From WHUA01 sp963711215 (lineage in GTDB: Bacteria > Pseudomonadota > Alphaproteobacteria > UBA8366): a stretch of 64,000 nt of DNA. Under the pieces are notes generated by a model. That model was not told the DNA's origin and ran no database searches. It saw nothing but the letters and a program-made list of their open reading frames with translations. Shown here one piece after another: positions 45,881 to 56,057 of the stretch (positions are counted from its first letter, which is position 1; every line of letters starts with the position of its first letter). The stretch covers positions 248,001 to 312,000 of the forward strand of contig CAVQDH010000006.1 in NCBI GenBank assembly GCA_963711215.1. The letters are read 5' to 3'. The position numbers and the translations under genes are program-made.

Positions 45881-46777
45881 TCAAATCAGGCCGGCACGCG
45901 CAAGGACGCCGTCGAGACGGCGCTCCAGTTCCGGGGTCGCCGGGGCCATCGGCAGGCGGTGCTCGTTCTTCTCGAGGACGCCGATCCGCTTGACCATGTA
46001 TTTAGTCGCGATGGGCGCGGTGTCGTAGCCGATCGCCGCGAAAAGCTCGCTCAAATCGCCGTTCAAGCGCCGCGCGCCCTCGGCATCGCCGCTGGCGAAG
46101 AGGGCGCACAGCCGCGCGACGCGGTCCGGGACGACGTTGCTTGCCGAGAGCATGGCACCGCAGGCGCCGACCGCGAGCATGGGTAGGCTCACGGCTTCCG
46201 AGCCGGAAAAGATCCTGAAATCCGCGCCGAGGCGATGCATCAGCTCGGTGACGAGGCCGAGGTCGTCATCGGTGTTCTTCAGGCCGACGAAATTATCCGC
46301 GCGCTCTCTGATCGCGACGCAAGTATCGGCTGTCAGCCGGACCGCGGCCCGTCCGGGGATATGATAGATCAGCAGCGGACGGTCGGTTCGCTGGGCCACG
46401 TCCGCGAAGAAATCGACGATCGCCCGCTGCGGCGGCTTGCAATAGTAAGGCGTTACGACGCATACGGAATCCACGCCCAGCTTCTGGTAGCGGTCGAGCA
46501 GCGTGACGGTCTCCGCATGCGACTGCGAGGCTGTGCCGGCACAGACCGGGCGGTGCCCGCCCGAGGCCTCCATGGCCACTTCGACGAGCTGCGCGCGCTC
46601 GTCGAGCGTCAGCGTCGTCGGCTCCCCGCTCGTGGCGTTGACCAGGAGCCCGTCGATGCCTTTGTCGATCTGCAATGCGCAGAGCCGTGCGTAGGCATCG
46701 AAATCCACCGCGCCGTCGTCGAATGGGACGACGAGCGGCACATAGGCGCCGGAGAGTCCATCACTGTCTTTGGGCAT
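45881..46777 (-). CDS. Dihydrodipicolinate synthase/N-acetylneuraminate lyase family aldolase
   Basis: 298 residues, a (beta/alpha)8 class I aldolase. The active site includes the Schiff-base lysine in FVGLKNTDDD, the tyrosine in RPLLIYHIPGRAAV, and the pyruvate carboxylate loop NATSGEPTTLT. The Thr-Thr pair of true DapA is altered (ATSGEPTTL), so a catabolic aldolase/dehydratase is as likely as lysine synthesis. Good AGGAG before ATG 46777. It is 123 bp upstream of the BVMO gene on the same strand, possibly the same regulon. Confidence 0.87.
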   Translation of the reverse strand: MPKDSDGLSGAYVPLVVPFDDGAVDFDAYARLCALQIDKGIDGLLVNATSGEPTTLTLDERAQLVEVAMEASGGHRPVCAGTASQSHAETVTLLDRYQKLGVDSVCVVTPYYCKPPQRAIVDFFADVAQRTDRPLLIYHIPGRAAVRLTADTCVAIRERADNFVGLKNTDDDLGLVTELMHRLGADFRIFSGSEAVSLPMLAVGACGAMLSASNVVPDRVARLCALFASGDAEGARRLNGDLSELFAAIGYDTAPIATKYMVKRIGVLEKNEHRLPMAPATPELERRLDGVLARAGLI

Positions 46778-46909
46778 CGTTTTCTCCTGTCGTGAACCGA
46801 AGCACGCCCATTCGCGCCGGACATGTTTTGCCGCGGCAGTACGAAGTTCACTTCTGGATTGTAGCAGAAAACGACGTTAGCCGAGGCCACTTTTCGGCCG
46901 CGTCCCGCG

Positions 46910-48097
46910 TCACCCCGCCAGCTTTTCCCCCGCCAGCCGGGTCTCGACCAGCTTCACCCAGTAGCTGGCGCCGAGCGCCAGGATCTCGTCGTTGAAGTCG
47001 TAGCCGGGGTTGTGGAGCATGCCGACGTCGGGATCGGCGCCGTTGCCGATGCGGATATAGGCGCCGGGGCATTTCTCCAGCATGAAGCTGAAATCTTCCG
47101 AGCCCATGATGAGGCCCTGGTTGCGGTTGACGTTCTCCTCGCCGACCAGGCCCGCGGCGACGTCGGCGCAGAACTGCGTCTCGTCCGGCGTGTTCACCAG
47201 CGGCACGAAGATGGGGCGAAAGTCGAGCGTTGCCTTGGCGCCGAAGGCCTCGGCCATGCTGCCCGCGATCTGCCGCATGCGGTCCTCGGCCATCCGCATG
47301 ATCTCGTTGGAAAAGCAGCGCACCGTGCCGCCCAGCCGCGCCGTTTGCGGGATCACGTTGTAGGCCTCGCCGCTGTGTATCTTGGTCACCGAGACGACGA
47401 GCGCGTCGGTCGAGCGGGCATTGCGCGAGACGACAGTCTGCAGCGCCGTGACGATCTTCGACGCGACCACGATCGGATCGACGCTGCGCTCGGGCCAGGC
47501 GGCATGCGCGCCGACGCCGGTGACATGGATGTCGAAGAAGGCTGCGCCCGCCATCATCGGGCCGGGGCGAATCGAGAAGCGGCCGACCGGCAGGCCCGGC
47601 AGGTTATGCATGCCGTAGATCGACTCCATCGGGAACTGCTCGAACAGGCCGTCCTCGATCATCGCCGCCGCGCCGCCGAGGCCTTCCTCGGCCGGCTGGA
47701 AGATGAAGTGGACGCAGCCCTCGAAGCTGCGCGTGGCGCTGAGGTGGCGCGCCGCGCCGAGCAGCATCGTCGTGTGCCCGTCATGGCCGCAGGCGTGCAT
47801 CTTCCCGTCATGGCGCGAGCGGTGGTCGAAGCTGTTCTCTTCTTGCATCGGCAGGGCGTCCATGTCGGCGCGCAGCCCGATGGCGCGCGGGCTGTTGCCG
47901 ACCCTGAGCGTGGCGACGACGCCGGTCTTGCCCAGGCCGCGATGCACCTCCAGGCCGAAGGACTCGAGCTTCTCGGCGACGATGTCCGAGGTGCGCGCCT
48001 CCTCGAAGCCGAGCTCCGGATGGGCGTGGATATCGCGCCGCCATGTGCGCAGCTCGTCCTGGAAGGCGGCGATGTCCTCGATGGCGTTCAGGCGCAT
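46910..48097 (-). CDS. M20-family amidohydrolase (hippurate hydrolase/N-acyl-amino-acid type)
   Basis: 395 residues from ATG 48097, behind GGAGGG; the longer upstream frame is rejected. Dinuclear metal site: MHACGHDGHTTMLLGAA, the catalytic Glu pair in FIFQPAEEGLGGAAAMI, YGMHNLPGLPVG, and MGSEDFSFML near the end. The lid domain begins at GVGAHAAWPERSVDP. It hydrolyses N-acyl or N-carbamoyl amino acids. The IHAHPELGFEE opening is typical of the IAA-amino-acid/hippurate branch. Confidence 0.92.
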   Translation of the reverse strand: MRLNAIEDIAAFQDELRTWRRDIHAHPELGFEEARTSDIVAEKLESFGLEVHRGLGKTGVVATLRVGNSPRAIGLRADMDALPMQEENSFDHRSRHDGKMHACGHDGHTTMLLGAARHLSATRSFEGCVHFIFQPAEEGLGGAAAMIEDGLFEQFPMESIYGMHNLPGLPVGRFSIRPGPMMAGAAFFDIHVTGVGAHAAWPERSVDPIVVASKIVTALQTVVSRNARSTDALVVSVTKIHSGEAYNVIPQTARLGGTVRCFSNEIMRMAEDRMRQIAGSMAEAFGAKATLDFRPIFVPLVNTPDETQFCADVAAGLVGEENVNRNQGLIMGSEDFSFMLEKCPGAYIRIGNGADPDVGMLHNPGYDFNDEILALGASYWVKLVETRLAGEKLAG

Positions 48098-48163
48098 GGG
48101 CGATCCCTCCGTTCCGGAATTGGTTGCATAGCTTGGCGGGGCGATCAAGGCGGATGGGGCGGC

Positions 48164-49245
48164 TCAGCGGGTCCGTGCATAGAGCAGCGTCGCGTTGCCG
48201 CCGGTGCGCCGGTTCTTGAGCGGGCGATAGCGGTCGAGCCAGGGCTTGAGCCGCGCGTCGCCGAAGCGCGCGGCGTAGGGCTCCATCCAGGTCAGCTTGC
48301 CGCCGTCCAGCGTGCCGACCCATTGCTGCTTCACGCCGGTCGCGCGCTCGAAATAGGACGGGTCGTCGAGGCTCGATACGACGCGCGCGACGAGGCGTTG
48401 CAGCGCGCCGCCGTTCTCGGCATAGAGGCCGATGCCGTTGCGCGCCGCCGTCTCGGCGATGAAGACGAGCGGGGTGAGCGCGAACAGGTGATAGTGGCGC
48501 GCCTTGCTCTTGCGCGCGAGCTCGAGCGGCAGCGTGCCGTCCGGCGCGATCTGCCGCAGCGCCAGCCGATACGTCGCGATGCTCCAGTCGAACAGCGCCC
48601 GGTCGTCGAGCGCCACGCCGGCCCACATCACGCCGAGCGCGGCCCAGTAGAGGTGGTTGTTGTGGCGGCTGCTGCGTTCCGCGTGGCCGCTGTAGTCGTC
48701 GCGGACGATGCGGGCCCAGCGCGCGATCCATGCCGTCACCGCTGCGCGGCGGGCCGGGTCGAGCGACGGCGCATGGCGGATCTTGATGTAGCTCGCCGCG
48801 ACCGGCGCCAGACCCCATTTACGGACGAATTCGCCTTGATGGCTCGTGGCCTTGAGCATCGCGCTCTTCGCCGCCCAGGCGTACAGCCAGTCGAGCACGC
48901 AGCCGGCGCGCGCCGCGTCGCGCGTCCGGGCGGCGAGATAGGCGTCGCTCATGCGGGTGATGCCGTTCTCGTAGGCGGCGATCGCGGCGGTCGCCTTGCG
49001 GTAGCGCCTCATCGCCTGCGGGTCGACCTCGGACGATCCGGTGCCGGGCTTGTAGAAGCCCTCGACGTCGAGCGGTACAGGCGCGGGCGCCGCCGGGCAG
49101 GGCTCGGCCTTGGTCGCTGCGGGACGGTCGGCCCGGTCCGTGAGCGCGAAAGGCGAGGCGAGCTCGGCGGCCATGGCGGGGGATGCCAGGGCCGTCAGGA
49201 TAAGAGAGAGGAGAAGCCAGAGCGGGCGGCGTAGGGCGACCCCAT
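48164..49245 (-). CDS. AlgL-type (PL5) alginate lyase family protein, start uncertain
   Basis: About 360 residues. A signal peptide (PLWLLLSLILTALASPAMAAE) leads into an alpha-barrel lyase with AlgL marks: CVLDWLYAWAAKSAML, the catalytic SSRHNNHLYWAALGVMWAG (Asn-His), and GTLPLELARKSKARHYHLFAL (Arg and Tyr region). AlgL cleaves poly-mannuronate in the periplasm. No alginate biosynthesis genes are nearby. No in-frame start lies right before the signal peptide. ATG 49245 is one base out of frame, so a missing base at 49231-49245 is suspected; further upstream is a repeat. Confidence 0.78.
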
Positions 49246-49282
49246 GCCGCGGGCTGCCTCTTAAATCATTGCAATAGCGATT

Positions 49283-49412
49283 GTTTTCCCTCCCCCCTTG
49301 CGGGGGAGGGACAGGGTGGGGGGTGCTGCGGCGATCGCGCCGGAGGACGCCGGCGCCCTGCCTGTCACCCCCACCTAAATCCTCCCCCATCACAGGGGGA
49401 GGACTTTTAAAG
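49283..49412. repeat. Composite C/G-run repeat (copy 2)
   Basis: Begins with CCCTCCCCCC TTGC GGGGGAGGG (about 49288-49311) and ends with CCTCCCCC ATCACA GGGGGAGG near 49381-49404. The CACCCCCACCTAAATCC part is the exact reverse complement of a segment in the copy at 22.59 kb. It separates the AlgL-like gene from the imuA promoter and makes the AlgL start hard to place. Confidence 0.75.
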
Positions 49413-49472
49413 AGAAAGGCTGTCGCCCGTCCCCAGCCAGCCCGGCTTGACCCAAGCGCCGTTCCAGGATAA

Positions 49473-49487
49473 GAACAAAATAGGAAC
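49473..49487. promoter_or_regulatory. LexA operator of the imuA-imuB-dnaE2 cassette
   Basis: GAACAAAATAGGAAC is GAAC-N7-GAAC, the complement of the alphaproteobacterial SOS box GTTC-N7-GTTC. It lies 46 bases upstream of the imuA ATG. SOS control of this cassette is established in Caulobacter and related bacteria; here it is inferred from a perfect match. Confidence 0.85.
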
Positions 49488-49532
49488 ATTTTAGCGCAAA
49501 CACCTTCGCAGGCTTTCCCCCCAGGTTTTCCG

Positions 49533-50366
49533 ATGGCGCACATATCACAGATGGCCCGGCCGCAGATATCCCTGTCTTCCCAGGCGGTGGCGCCCGACCT
49601 GGGCTCGGCCCAGGCTTCGGAAAACACGCTCGCCGCGCTGCAGGCTGCCATCGCCCGGATCGAGCGCGGCGGCGCGGCGGCGGCGCGCTATGACGCGGTG
49701 CCGCTCGGTCTGCCGGCGATCGACGCGGTGCTGCCGGGCGGCGGCCTTGCGGCCGGCGTCGTGCACGAGGTGACGGGCAGCGCCGCCGGCGGCTTCGTCG
49801 CCATGCTGGCCGGCCGCTTCGCCGGGCCGGTGCTGTGGTGCGTCATGGCGCACGCGCGGACGGAACTGTACGGGCCGGGCCTCGCGGCCTTCGGGCTCGA
49901 CACGCGGCGGCTGGTCATCGCGCGCTGCGCCAACCGGCAGGACATGCTGTGGGCGATGGAGGAAGGCTTGCGCGACCCCGCGCTTGCCGTCGTGGTCGGC
50001 GAGCCGGACCGTGCGATCGCGCTGACCGCGAGCCGCCGCCTGCAGCTCGCCGCCGAGACGGGCGGCGTCACCGGGCTGGTGCTGCGGCGCGGCGCGGAGG
50101 AAGGTGCGCTGGCGCCGAGCGCGCTGTTCAGCCGCTGGCAGGCCGATTCGGTTCCGGTGCTGGGCATGCCGGGCTCACCCGCGGAAGGCGCGCGCTGGCG
50201 GCTCGCGCTGCTGCGCTGCCGCGGCGGCCTCGGCGAGGAGATGCGCCGCATAGGATCAAGAACATGGACAGTGGATTGGCGCGATGCGACGCGTGATCTC
50301 TCTCTGGTTCCCGGCGCTGGCGATCGACCGGCTGCGGCGGGAGCGGGCGAGTTGCTGGCGGGATGA
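49533..50366 (+). CDS. imuA: ImuA (SulA/RecA-related damage-mutagenesis protein)
   Basis: 277 residues. A RecA-like core lacking strong Walker motifs: AVPLGLPAIDAVLPGGGLAAG, VHEVTGSAAGGFVAML, LWCVMAHARTELYGPGLAAFGL, RLVIARCANRQDMLWAMEEGL, and LRLLRRGAEEG-like VTGLVLRRGAEEG. In Caulobacter ImuA works with ImuB and DnaE2 in error-prone translesion synthesis. It overlaps imuB by 83 bases. ATG 49533 is used; ATG 49551 is possible. The LexA box is just upstream. Confidence 0.9.
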   Translation: MAHISQMARPQISLSSQAVAPDLGSAQASENTLAALQAAIARIERGGAAAARYDAVPLGLPAIDAVLPGGGLAAGVVHEVTGSAAGGFVAMLAGRFAGPVLWCVMAHARTELYGPGLAAFGLDTRRLVIARCANRQDMLWAMEEGLRDPALAVVVGEPDRAIALTASRRLQLAAETGGVTGLVLRRGAEEGALAPSALFSRWQADSVPVLGMPGSPAEGARWRLALLRCRGGLGEEMRRIGSRTWTVDWRDATRDLSLVPGAGDRPAAAGAGELLAG

Positions 50367-51823
50367 GCCGCTCGCCCTGATCCGGGAAAGCGCGGGGCGG
50401 GTGCTCGTTTCGGCGCTCAACGAGGCTGCGCATGCGGCGGGCGTCTATCCCGAGATGGCCCTGGCCGATGCCCGCGCCATCGTGCCCGCGCTCGCCACGC
50501 TCCCGGCCGATCCGGCCGCCGATGCCGCGCTGCTCGCCCGCATCGCCGCGTGGTGCGGCCGCTACACGCCCTGGACCGCGCCGGAAGGCGGCGACGGCGT
50601 CTGGCTCGACGTGAGCGGCTGCGCGCATCTGTTCGGCGGCGAGGCCGGCATGCTGCAGGACCTGCTGTCGCGCCTCGCCGGCCTCGGCATGACGGCGCGG
50701 GCCGCGCTCGCCGACACGCCGGGCGCGGCCTGGGCCTTGTCCCATTACGGCGAGGGCGCTTGGAAGGAAGGGGGCCGCGTCGTGCCGCCCGGCGGCGCGG
50801 AACAGGCGCTGGCGGCGCTGCCGGTGGCGGCGCTCCGGCTCGGGCCCGCTGCGGTCGCCGGGCTGACGCGCGTCGGCTTGAAGCGCGTCGGCGATCTCTA
50901 CGCCCTGCCGCGCGCGCCGGTGACGCGCCGCTTCGGCGACGAGGTGATGCTGCGCCTCGGCCAGGCGCTCGGCCGCGTCGCCGAGCCGGTCTCGCCCAGC
51001 CGCCCGCCGCCGCGTTTCCGCGTGCGGCTTGCCTTCGCCGAGCCGATCGGCCTCGCCGACGACATCGCCGCCGCGCTGCGCCGCCTGCTGCACCGTCTCT
51101 GCGAGCAGCTCGACCGCCAGCAGCAGGGCTGCCGCCGGCTCGAGCTGACGCTTTACCGGGTCGACGGCTCGGTGCAGGGCGTGGCGGTCGGCACCGCCTA
51201 TCCGGCGCGCGACGCGGCCCATCTCGCCCGGCTGTTCGCCGAGCGCCTCGGCCATCTCGACCCCGGCTTCGGGATCGAGGCGGTGACGCTCACAGCACCG
51301 GTCACCGAGCCGCTCGCGCCCGCGCAGGTCGCCGCGCCCGGCACGCCGACGGTCGGGCGGAAGCCTGACGCGGCGCTTGCCCCGCTGCTGGACCGTCTCG
51401 GCAACCGCCTCGGCTTCGACCGGCTGGTCGCGCTCGAGCCCTGCGCGAGCCATCTGCCGGAGGCGGCGTCGCGGGCCGTGCCGGCGCTGGAGCGGGATGG
51501 CGCCGGCGGCTGGCGGCCGGGCGCGCCGCGGCCGCTGCGCCTGCTCGCCCGGCCCGAGCTGCTGGAGACCGTGTCGCCGGTTTCGGAGGAAGGGCCGCCG
51601 GCCGCCTTCCTGTGGCGCCGGGTGCGCCACCGTCTCGCGCGCCGCCGAGGGACCGGAGCGCATCGCCCCCGAATGGTGGCGGCCGGACCCCGCCTGGGTC
51701 GGCGGCGCGCGCGACTACTGGCGCGTCGAGGACGAGGCGGGCCGCCGCTTCTGGCTGTTCCGCGAGGCCAGGCCCCGCCGCGACGGCGCCCCCCGCTGGT
51801 TCCTGCACGGGCTGTTTGCATGA
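50284..51823 (+). CDS. imuB: ImuB, Y-family polymerase-like protein (one frameshift)
   Basis: 512 residues when an inserted base at 51628-51634 is removed. The N-terminal part is Y-family-like (RVISLWFPALAIDRLRRE, LVSALNEAAHAAGVYPEMALADARAIVPAL) but the catalytic acidic residues are degenerate, as is known for ImuB. It acts as a clamp-binding adaptor for DnaE2. The C-terminus in the second frame, EGPERIAPEWWRPDPAW and RDYWRVEDEAGRRFWLFREA, is the conserved ImuB tail. A VapBC cassette, not dnaE2, follows directly. Confidence 0.9.
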
Positions 51824-51840
51824 AACTTCAGGTGAAAGTA

Positions 51841-51871
51841 TGCATGCTCTATGCTAGCATAATGCATGCAA
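51841..51871 (+). promoter_or_regulatory. Operator/promoter region of vapBC
   Basis: Three nested palindromes stand in a row: TGCATGC (51841-51847), ATGCTAGCAT (51851-51860) and ATGCATGCA (51862-51870), just upstream of the antitoxin ribosome site GGAGG. They probably bind the ribbon-helix-helix antitoxin. No separate -35/-10 is clear. The region starts 18 bases after the imuB stop. Confidence 0.55.
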
Positions 51872-51890
51872 TTAGGATCTGGAGGCTTTC

Positions 51891-52130
51891 ATGGCGACAG
51901 TCACGATCAGGAATTTGGACGAAAAAGTCGTGAAAACGTTGAAAGCGCAAGCAAAGGCCAACAAGCGGTCACTGGAGGCGGAATTGCGTCATCTTTTGAG
52001 CGAGACGGCAGAACAGCGGGTAAAGCGGCAGGCTTTCATGAAAGAAGCTGCCCGTATTCGCCGCATGACCCCAAAGGACCGTCCCCAAAGCGATAGTGTC
52101 GAGCTTCTCCGGGAGGATCGTCGCCGGTGA
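51891..52130 (+). CDS. vapB: VapB/FitA-type antitoxin
   Basis: 79 residues. The N-terminus ATVTIRNLDEKVVKTLKAQAKANKRSLEAELRHLL (in two helices after the beta strand TVTIRNLD) is a ribbon-helix-helix fold as in FitA/VapB. The C-terminal tail MTPKDRPQSDSVELLRED should wrap the PIN toxin. Good GGAGG before ATG 51891. It overlaps the toxin start by four bases (GTGA). GC is lower than in imuB. Confidence 0.88.
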   Translation: MATVTIRNLDEKVVKTLKAQAKANKRSLEAELRHLLSETAEQRVKRQAFMKEAARIRRMTPKDRPQSDSVELLREDRRR

Positions 52131-52552
52131 CATTGATTGTCGACGCAAGTGTGGCGATCAAATGGTTTGTTGAGGAGGAGGCGACCGCTCTGGCTGTTTC
52201 CTTGCTGGACAGTGCCGAGCCATTGCATGCGCCGGATTTGCTCATCGTGGAGCTTACCAACATTGCCTGGAAGAAAGCGCTCCGGGGCGATATCGACGTC
52301 GTGCATGCGCAATTGATTGCGGCGCAGGCACAAAAGCCATTTGCAGCGCTCTATCCGGTAGCAGGGCTGCACGAGAGGGCACTCGAGCTGGCGCTTGAAC
52401 TTGGACATCCGGTTTACGACTGCGTGTATTTGGCTTGTGCGGGGCTAGTGGAAAACGGACATGTCGTTACGGCGGACCAGCGTTTCTGCAACGTGGTTGC
52501 GAATGGTCGCTATGCTGGATTGGTGAGATCTCTCTCCGACGTGGGGCCATGA
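52127..52552 (+). CDS. vapC: VapC PIN-domain ribonuclease toxin
   Basis: 141 residues from GTG 52127. The PIN acidic quartet is visible: Asp in LIVDASVAIKWFV, Glu in LLIVELTNIAWK, Asp in HPVYDCVYLACA, and Asp in VVTADQRF. VapC toxins cleave tRNA or rRNA. It terminates one base before the dnaE2 ATG, so the module sits precisely between imuB and dnaE2 and could pass transcription on to dnaE2. Confidence 0.92.
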   Translation: MTLIVDASVAIKWFVEEEATALAVSLLDSAEPLHAPDLLIVELTNIAWKKALRGDIDVVHAQLIAAQAQKPFAALYPVAGLHERALELALELGHPVYDCVYLACAGLVENGHVVTADQRFCNVVANGRYAGLVRSLSDVGP

Positions 52553-52553
52553 C

Positions 52554-55500
52554 ATGACCATGCCCCCCTACGCCGAGCTTCAGGTCACGACGAATTTCAG
52601 CTTCCTGCGCGGCGCGTCGCACGCGCATGAGCTGGCGGCGCGGGCGGCGGCGCTCGGGCACAGGGCGATCGCGGTCGCCGACCGCAACACGCTGGCCGGC
52701 GTGGTGCGCATGCACAGCGCGGCGAAGGAGGCGGGCATCCCGCTCGTCGTCGGCGCCCGGCTCGACCTGCAGGACGGGGCGAGCCTGCTCGCCTTTCCCG
52801 AAGACCGCGCCGCCTACGGCCGGCTCGGCGCGCCTGATCACGCTCGGCCGCCGCCGCGCGCCCAAGGGCGAGTGCGACCTCACCCGCGCCGATGTCTTCC
52901 AGCATGGCGACGGCATGCTGTTCGTCATGCTGCCGCCGGACGATATCAGCCTGGCGGCGCTGCCCGACGAAGGTTTCGCCGACGAGCTGCGCGCGCTCGC
53001 CGCCGCCTTTCCCGGCCGCTGCTATCTCGCCGCGCAGAACCTGCTGCAGGGCGACGACGCGCGCCGGCTGGCGCGGCTCGCGGCGCTGGCCGAAGACGCC
53101 GGCGTGCCGCTGGTCGCGACCAACGATGTGCACATGCACGAGCCGGCGCGCCGCCCGCTCGCCGACGTGGTCGCCTGCATCCGCGAGCATTGCACCATCG
53201 ACGAGGCAGGCTACCGCCTGGCGGCGAACGCGGAGCGCCACCTGAAAGCGCCCGACGCGATGGCGCGCCTGTTCCGCGATTATCCGGACGCGCTGGCGCG
53301 CACGGTCGAGATCGCCGAGCGCTGCCGCTTCAGCCTCGACGAGCTGCGCTACGAATATCCGGACGAGGTGGTCGAGGAGGGGTCGACCCCGCAGGAGTCG
53401 CTCGCCCGCCTGACCTGGGAGGGCGCCAGGCTGCGCTATCCCGGCGGCGTGCCGAAGCAGGTCAAGGTGCTGATCGAGCACGAGCTGGCGCTGATCGATG
53501 AGCTCGGCTACGCGCCCTACTTCCTCACCGTGCAGGACATCGTCCGCTTCGCCCGCGAGCGCGGCATCCTGTGCCAGGGGCGAGGCTCGGCGGCCAACTC
53601 GGCGATCTGCTACTGCCTCGGCATCACCGCGGTCGACCCCTCGCATCTCGACCTGCTGTTCGAGCGCTTCGTCTCGGTCGAGCGCAAGGAGCCGCCGGAC
53701 ATCGACGTCGACTTCGAGCACGAGCGGCGCGAGGAGGTCATCCAGTACATCTACGAGAAATACGGCCGCGAGCGCGCCGGCATGACGGCGGTCGTCTCCT
53801 GCTACCGGGCGCGCGGCGCGATCCGCGAGGTCGGCAAGGCGCTCGGCCTGAGCCGTCGACACGGTGACCGCGCTGGCGGGGCAGGTCTGGGGCTGGTCGA
53901 GCGACGGCATCGACGACGGCCAGGTGCGCGAGATCGGCCTCGACCCCGGCGACCGGCGGCTGCGGCTGGCGCTGCATCTGACGGCGACGCTGATCGGCTT
54001 CCCGCGCCACCTGTCGCAGCATGTCGGCGGCTTCGTCATCAGCCGCGGCCCGCTGTGCGAGACCGTGCCGATCGAGAACGCGGCGATGGCGGACCGCACG
54101 GTCATCGAGTGGGACAAGGACGACCTCGACGCGCTCGGCATCCTCAAGATCGACATCCTGTCGCTCGGCATGCTGACCTGCATCCGCAAGGGCTTCGACC
54201 TGATCCGCAAGCATTACGGCAAGGACTACGCCCTGGCGATGCCGGCCGATGACCCCAAGGTCTACGACATGCTGTGCCGGGCGGATTCGATCGGCGTCTT
54301 CCAGGTCGAGAGCCGCGCCCAGATGGCCTTCCTGCCGCGCATGAAGCCGCGCGACTTCTACGACCTGGTGATCGAGGTGGCGATCGTCCGCCCGGGCCCG
54401 ATCCAGGGCGACATGGTCCATCCCTATCTCCGCCGGCGCAACGGCGAGGAGCGGGTCGAGTATCCGTCGGCGGCGCTGCGCCAGGTGCTGCAGAAGACGC
54501 TGGGCGTGCCGCTGTTCCAGGAGCAGGCGATGAAGATCGCCATCGTCGGCGCCGGCTTCACGCCCTCGGAGGCCGACCGGCTGCGCCGCGCCATGGCGAC
54601 CTTCCGGCGCGTCGGCACCATCAGCACCTTCCGCGAGAAGTTCATCGCCGGCATGAGCAAGCGCGGCTACGACCCTGAATTCGCGGCGCGATGCTTCCGC
54701 CAGATCGAAGGCTTCGGCGAGTACGGCTTCCCCGAAAGCCATGCCGCGAGCTTCGCGCTGCTGGTCTACGTCTCGGCCTGGATGAAGTGCCATTACCCGG
54801 CGGTCTTCGCCGCGGCGCTGCTCAACAGCCAGCCGATGGGCTTCTACGCGCCGGCGCAGATCGTGCGCGACGCGCGCGAGCACGGCGTGACGACGCTGCC
54901 GCCCGACGTCAACCTGTCGGACTGGGACGCGGCGCTGGAGATCGACCTGATTACGGGGAGCCGGCGCGCGGCATGGCGCTGCGCATCGGCCTCCGGCAGA
55001 TCAAGGGGCTGTCCGAGGAGGACGGGACGCGGCTCGTCGCCGCGCGCGGCAACGGCTACCGCGATCGCGCTAGCGCTATGGCGGCGCAGCGGGCTCAAGC
55101 CTTCGGTGCTGGAGGCGCTGGCGCGCGCGGACGCCTTCGGCTCGATGGGCCTCTCCCGCCGCCAGGCGCTGTGGGCGGTCAAGGGGCTGGGCGAGGCGCC
55201 GCTGCCGCTGTTCGCCGCGGCGGGCGAGGCGGAGCGCGGCGAGGAGCCCGAGGTGACGCTGCCCGACATGCCGATCGGCGAGGAGGTGGTGGAGGATTAC
55301 TCCTGGCTCCGCCTGTCGCTGAAGCGCCATCCGCTCGACCTGCTGCGGGGCGAGATGGACGGCGGCCCGCGTGATCACCGCGGCAGAGGTGCTGGAGACG
55401 CCGAGCGAGGCCAAGGTCGCGGTCGCCGGCCTGGTGCTGGTGCGGCAAAGGCCGGGCAGCGCCAAGGGCGTCATCTTCATCACGGTGGAGGACGAGACCG

Positions 55501-55832
55501 GCGTCGCCAACGTCATCGTCTGGCCCAAGGCCTTCGAGAAGTTCCGCCGCATCGTGCTGACCGCGCGGCTGCTGCGCATCACCGGCCGGCTGCAGCGCGA
55601 AGGCATCGTGGCGCACGTCATCGCCGACAAGCTGGAGGATCTCTCCGACCGGCTCGACGCGCTGACCGAGATGGACGAATTCAAGCTGACCGTGAGCCCG
55701 GCCGACGAGGTCAAGCGCAACGTCGACCTCGACCCGCGCGCTGCCGCGCTCCGCCGCCGCCCGCCCATCCCGCGCCCCAAGCACCCCCGCGAGCAGGCGA
55801 AGGCGCTGTTCCCGAGCCGGGATTTTCATTGA
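52554..55832 (+). CDS. dnaE2: Error-prone DNA polymerase DnaE2 (five frameshifts)
   Basis: About 1091 residues if five one-base shifts are bridged, the normal DnaE2 length. Breaks: 52827-52828 (extra G), 53853-53854 (extra C), 54946-54947 (missing C), 55062-55075 (extra base), 55365-55369 (extra C). Domains: PHP (AELQVTTNFSFLRGASHAHE, VVGARLDL), polymerase III alpha core (CQGRGSAANSAICYCLGIT, DIDVDFEHERREEVIQYIYE, FQVESRAQMAFLPRMKPRDFYD, LFQEQAMKIAI), helix-hairpin-helix and OB fold (FITVEDETGVANVIVWP). Sequence between breaks is fully conserved, which argues for sequence errors. It works with ImuA/ImuB in SOS mutagenesis. Confidence 0.9.
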
Positions 55833-55876
55833 GGCGGTGCCCGACTAAACGGCGTTTCGACAAAAATCCGGGCACA

Positions 55877-55963
55877 TCGAACTCGCGGATCAAGTCCGCG
55901 AGTGACGGTCAGATATTGAATTCAAAACAAAAACGTCATTGCCGGACTTGTTCCGGCAATCCA
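55877..55963. repeat. REP-like palindrome pair C
   Basis: Unit C1 (55877-55907, minus orientation) has arms ACTCGCGGA/TCCGCGAGT around TCAAG. Unit C2 (55934-55963, plus orientation) has arms ATTGCCGGA/TCCGGCAAT around CTTGT. The spacer of about 26 bases is A-rich. The pair lies in the convergent gap between dnaE2 and the DASS transporter and uses the same two stem types as pair B, in the reverse order. Confidence 0.85.
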
Positions 55964-56057
55964 CGGACGGGCCGGCGAAGAAGCGCCAGTCTTTCGTTCT
56001 CATGCACTAGGGACGCGGTGCAAACAATCCGACTTTCCCGATACACGCATAGCTGCT

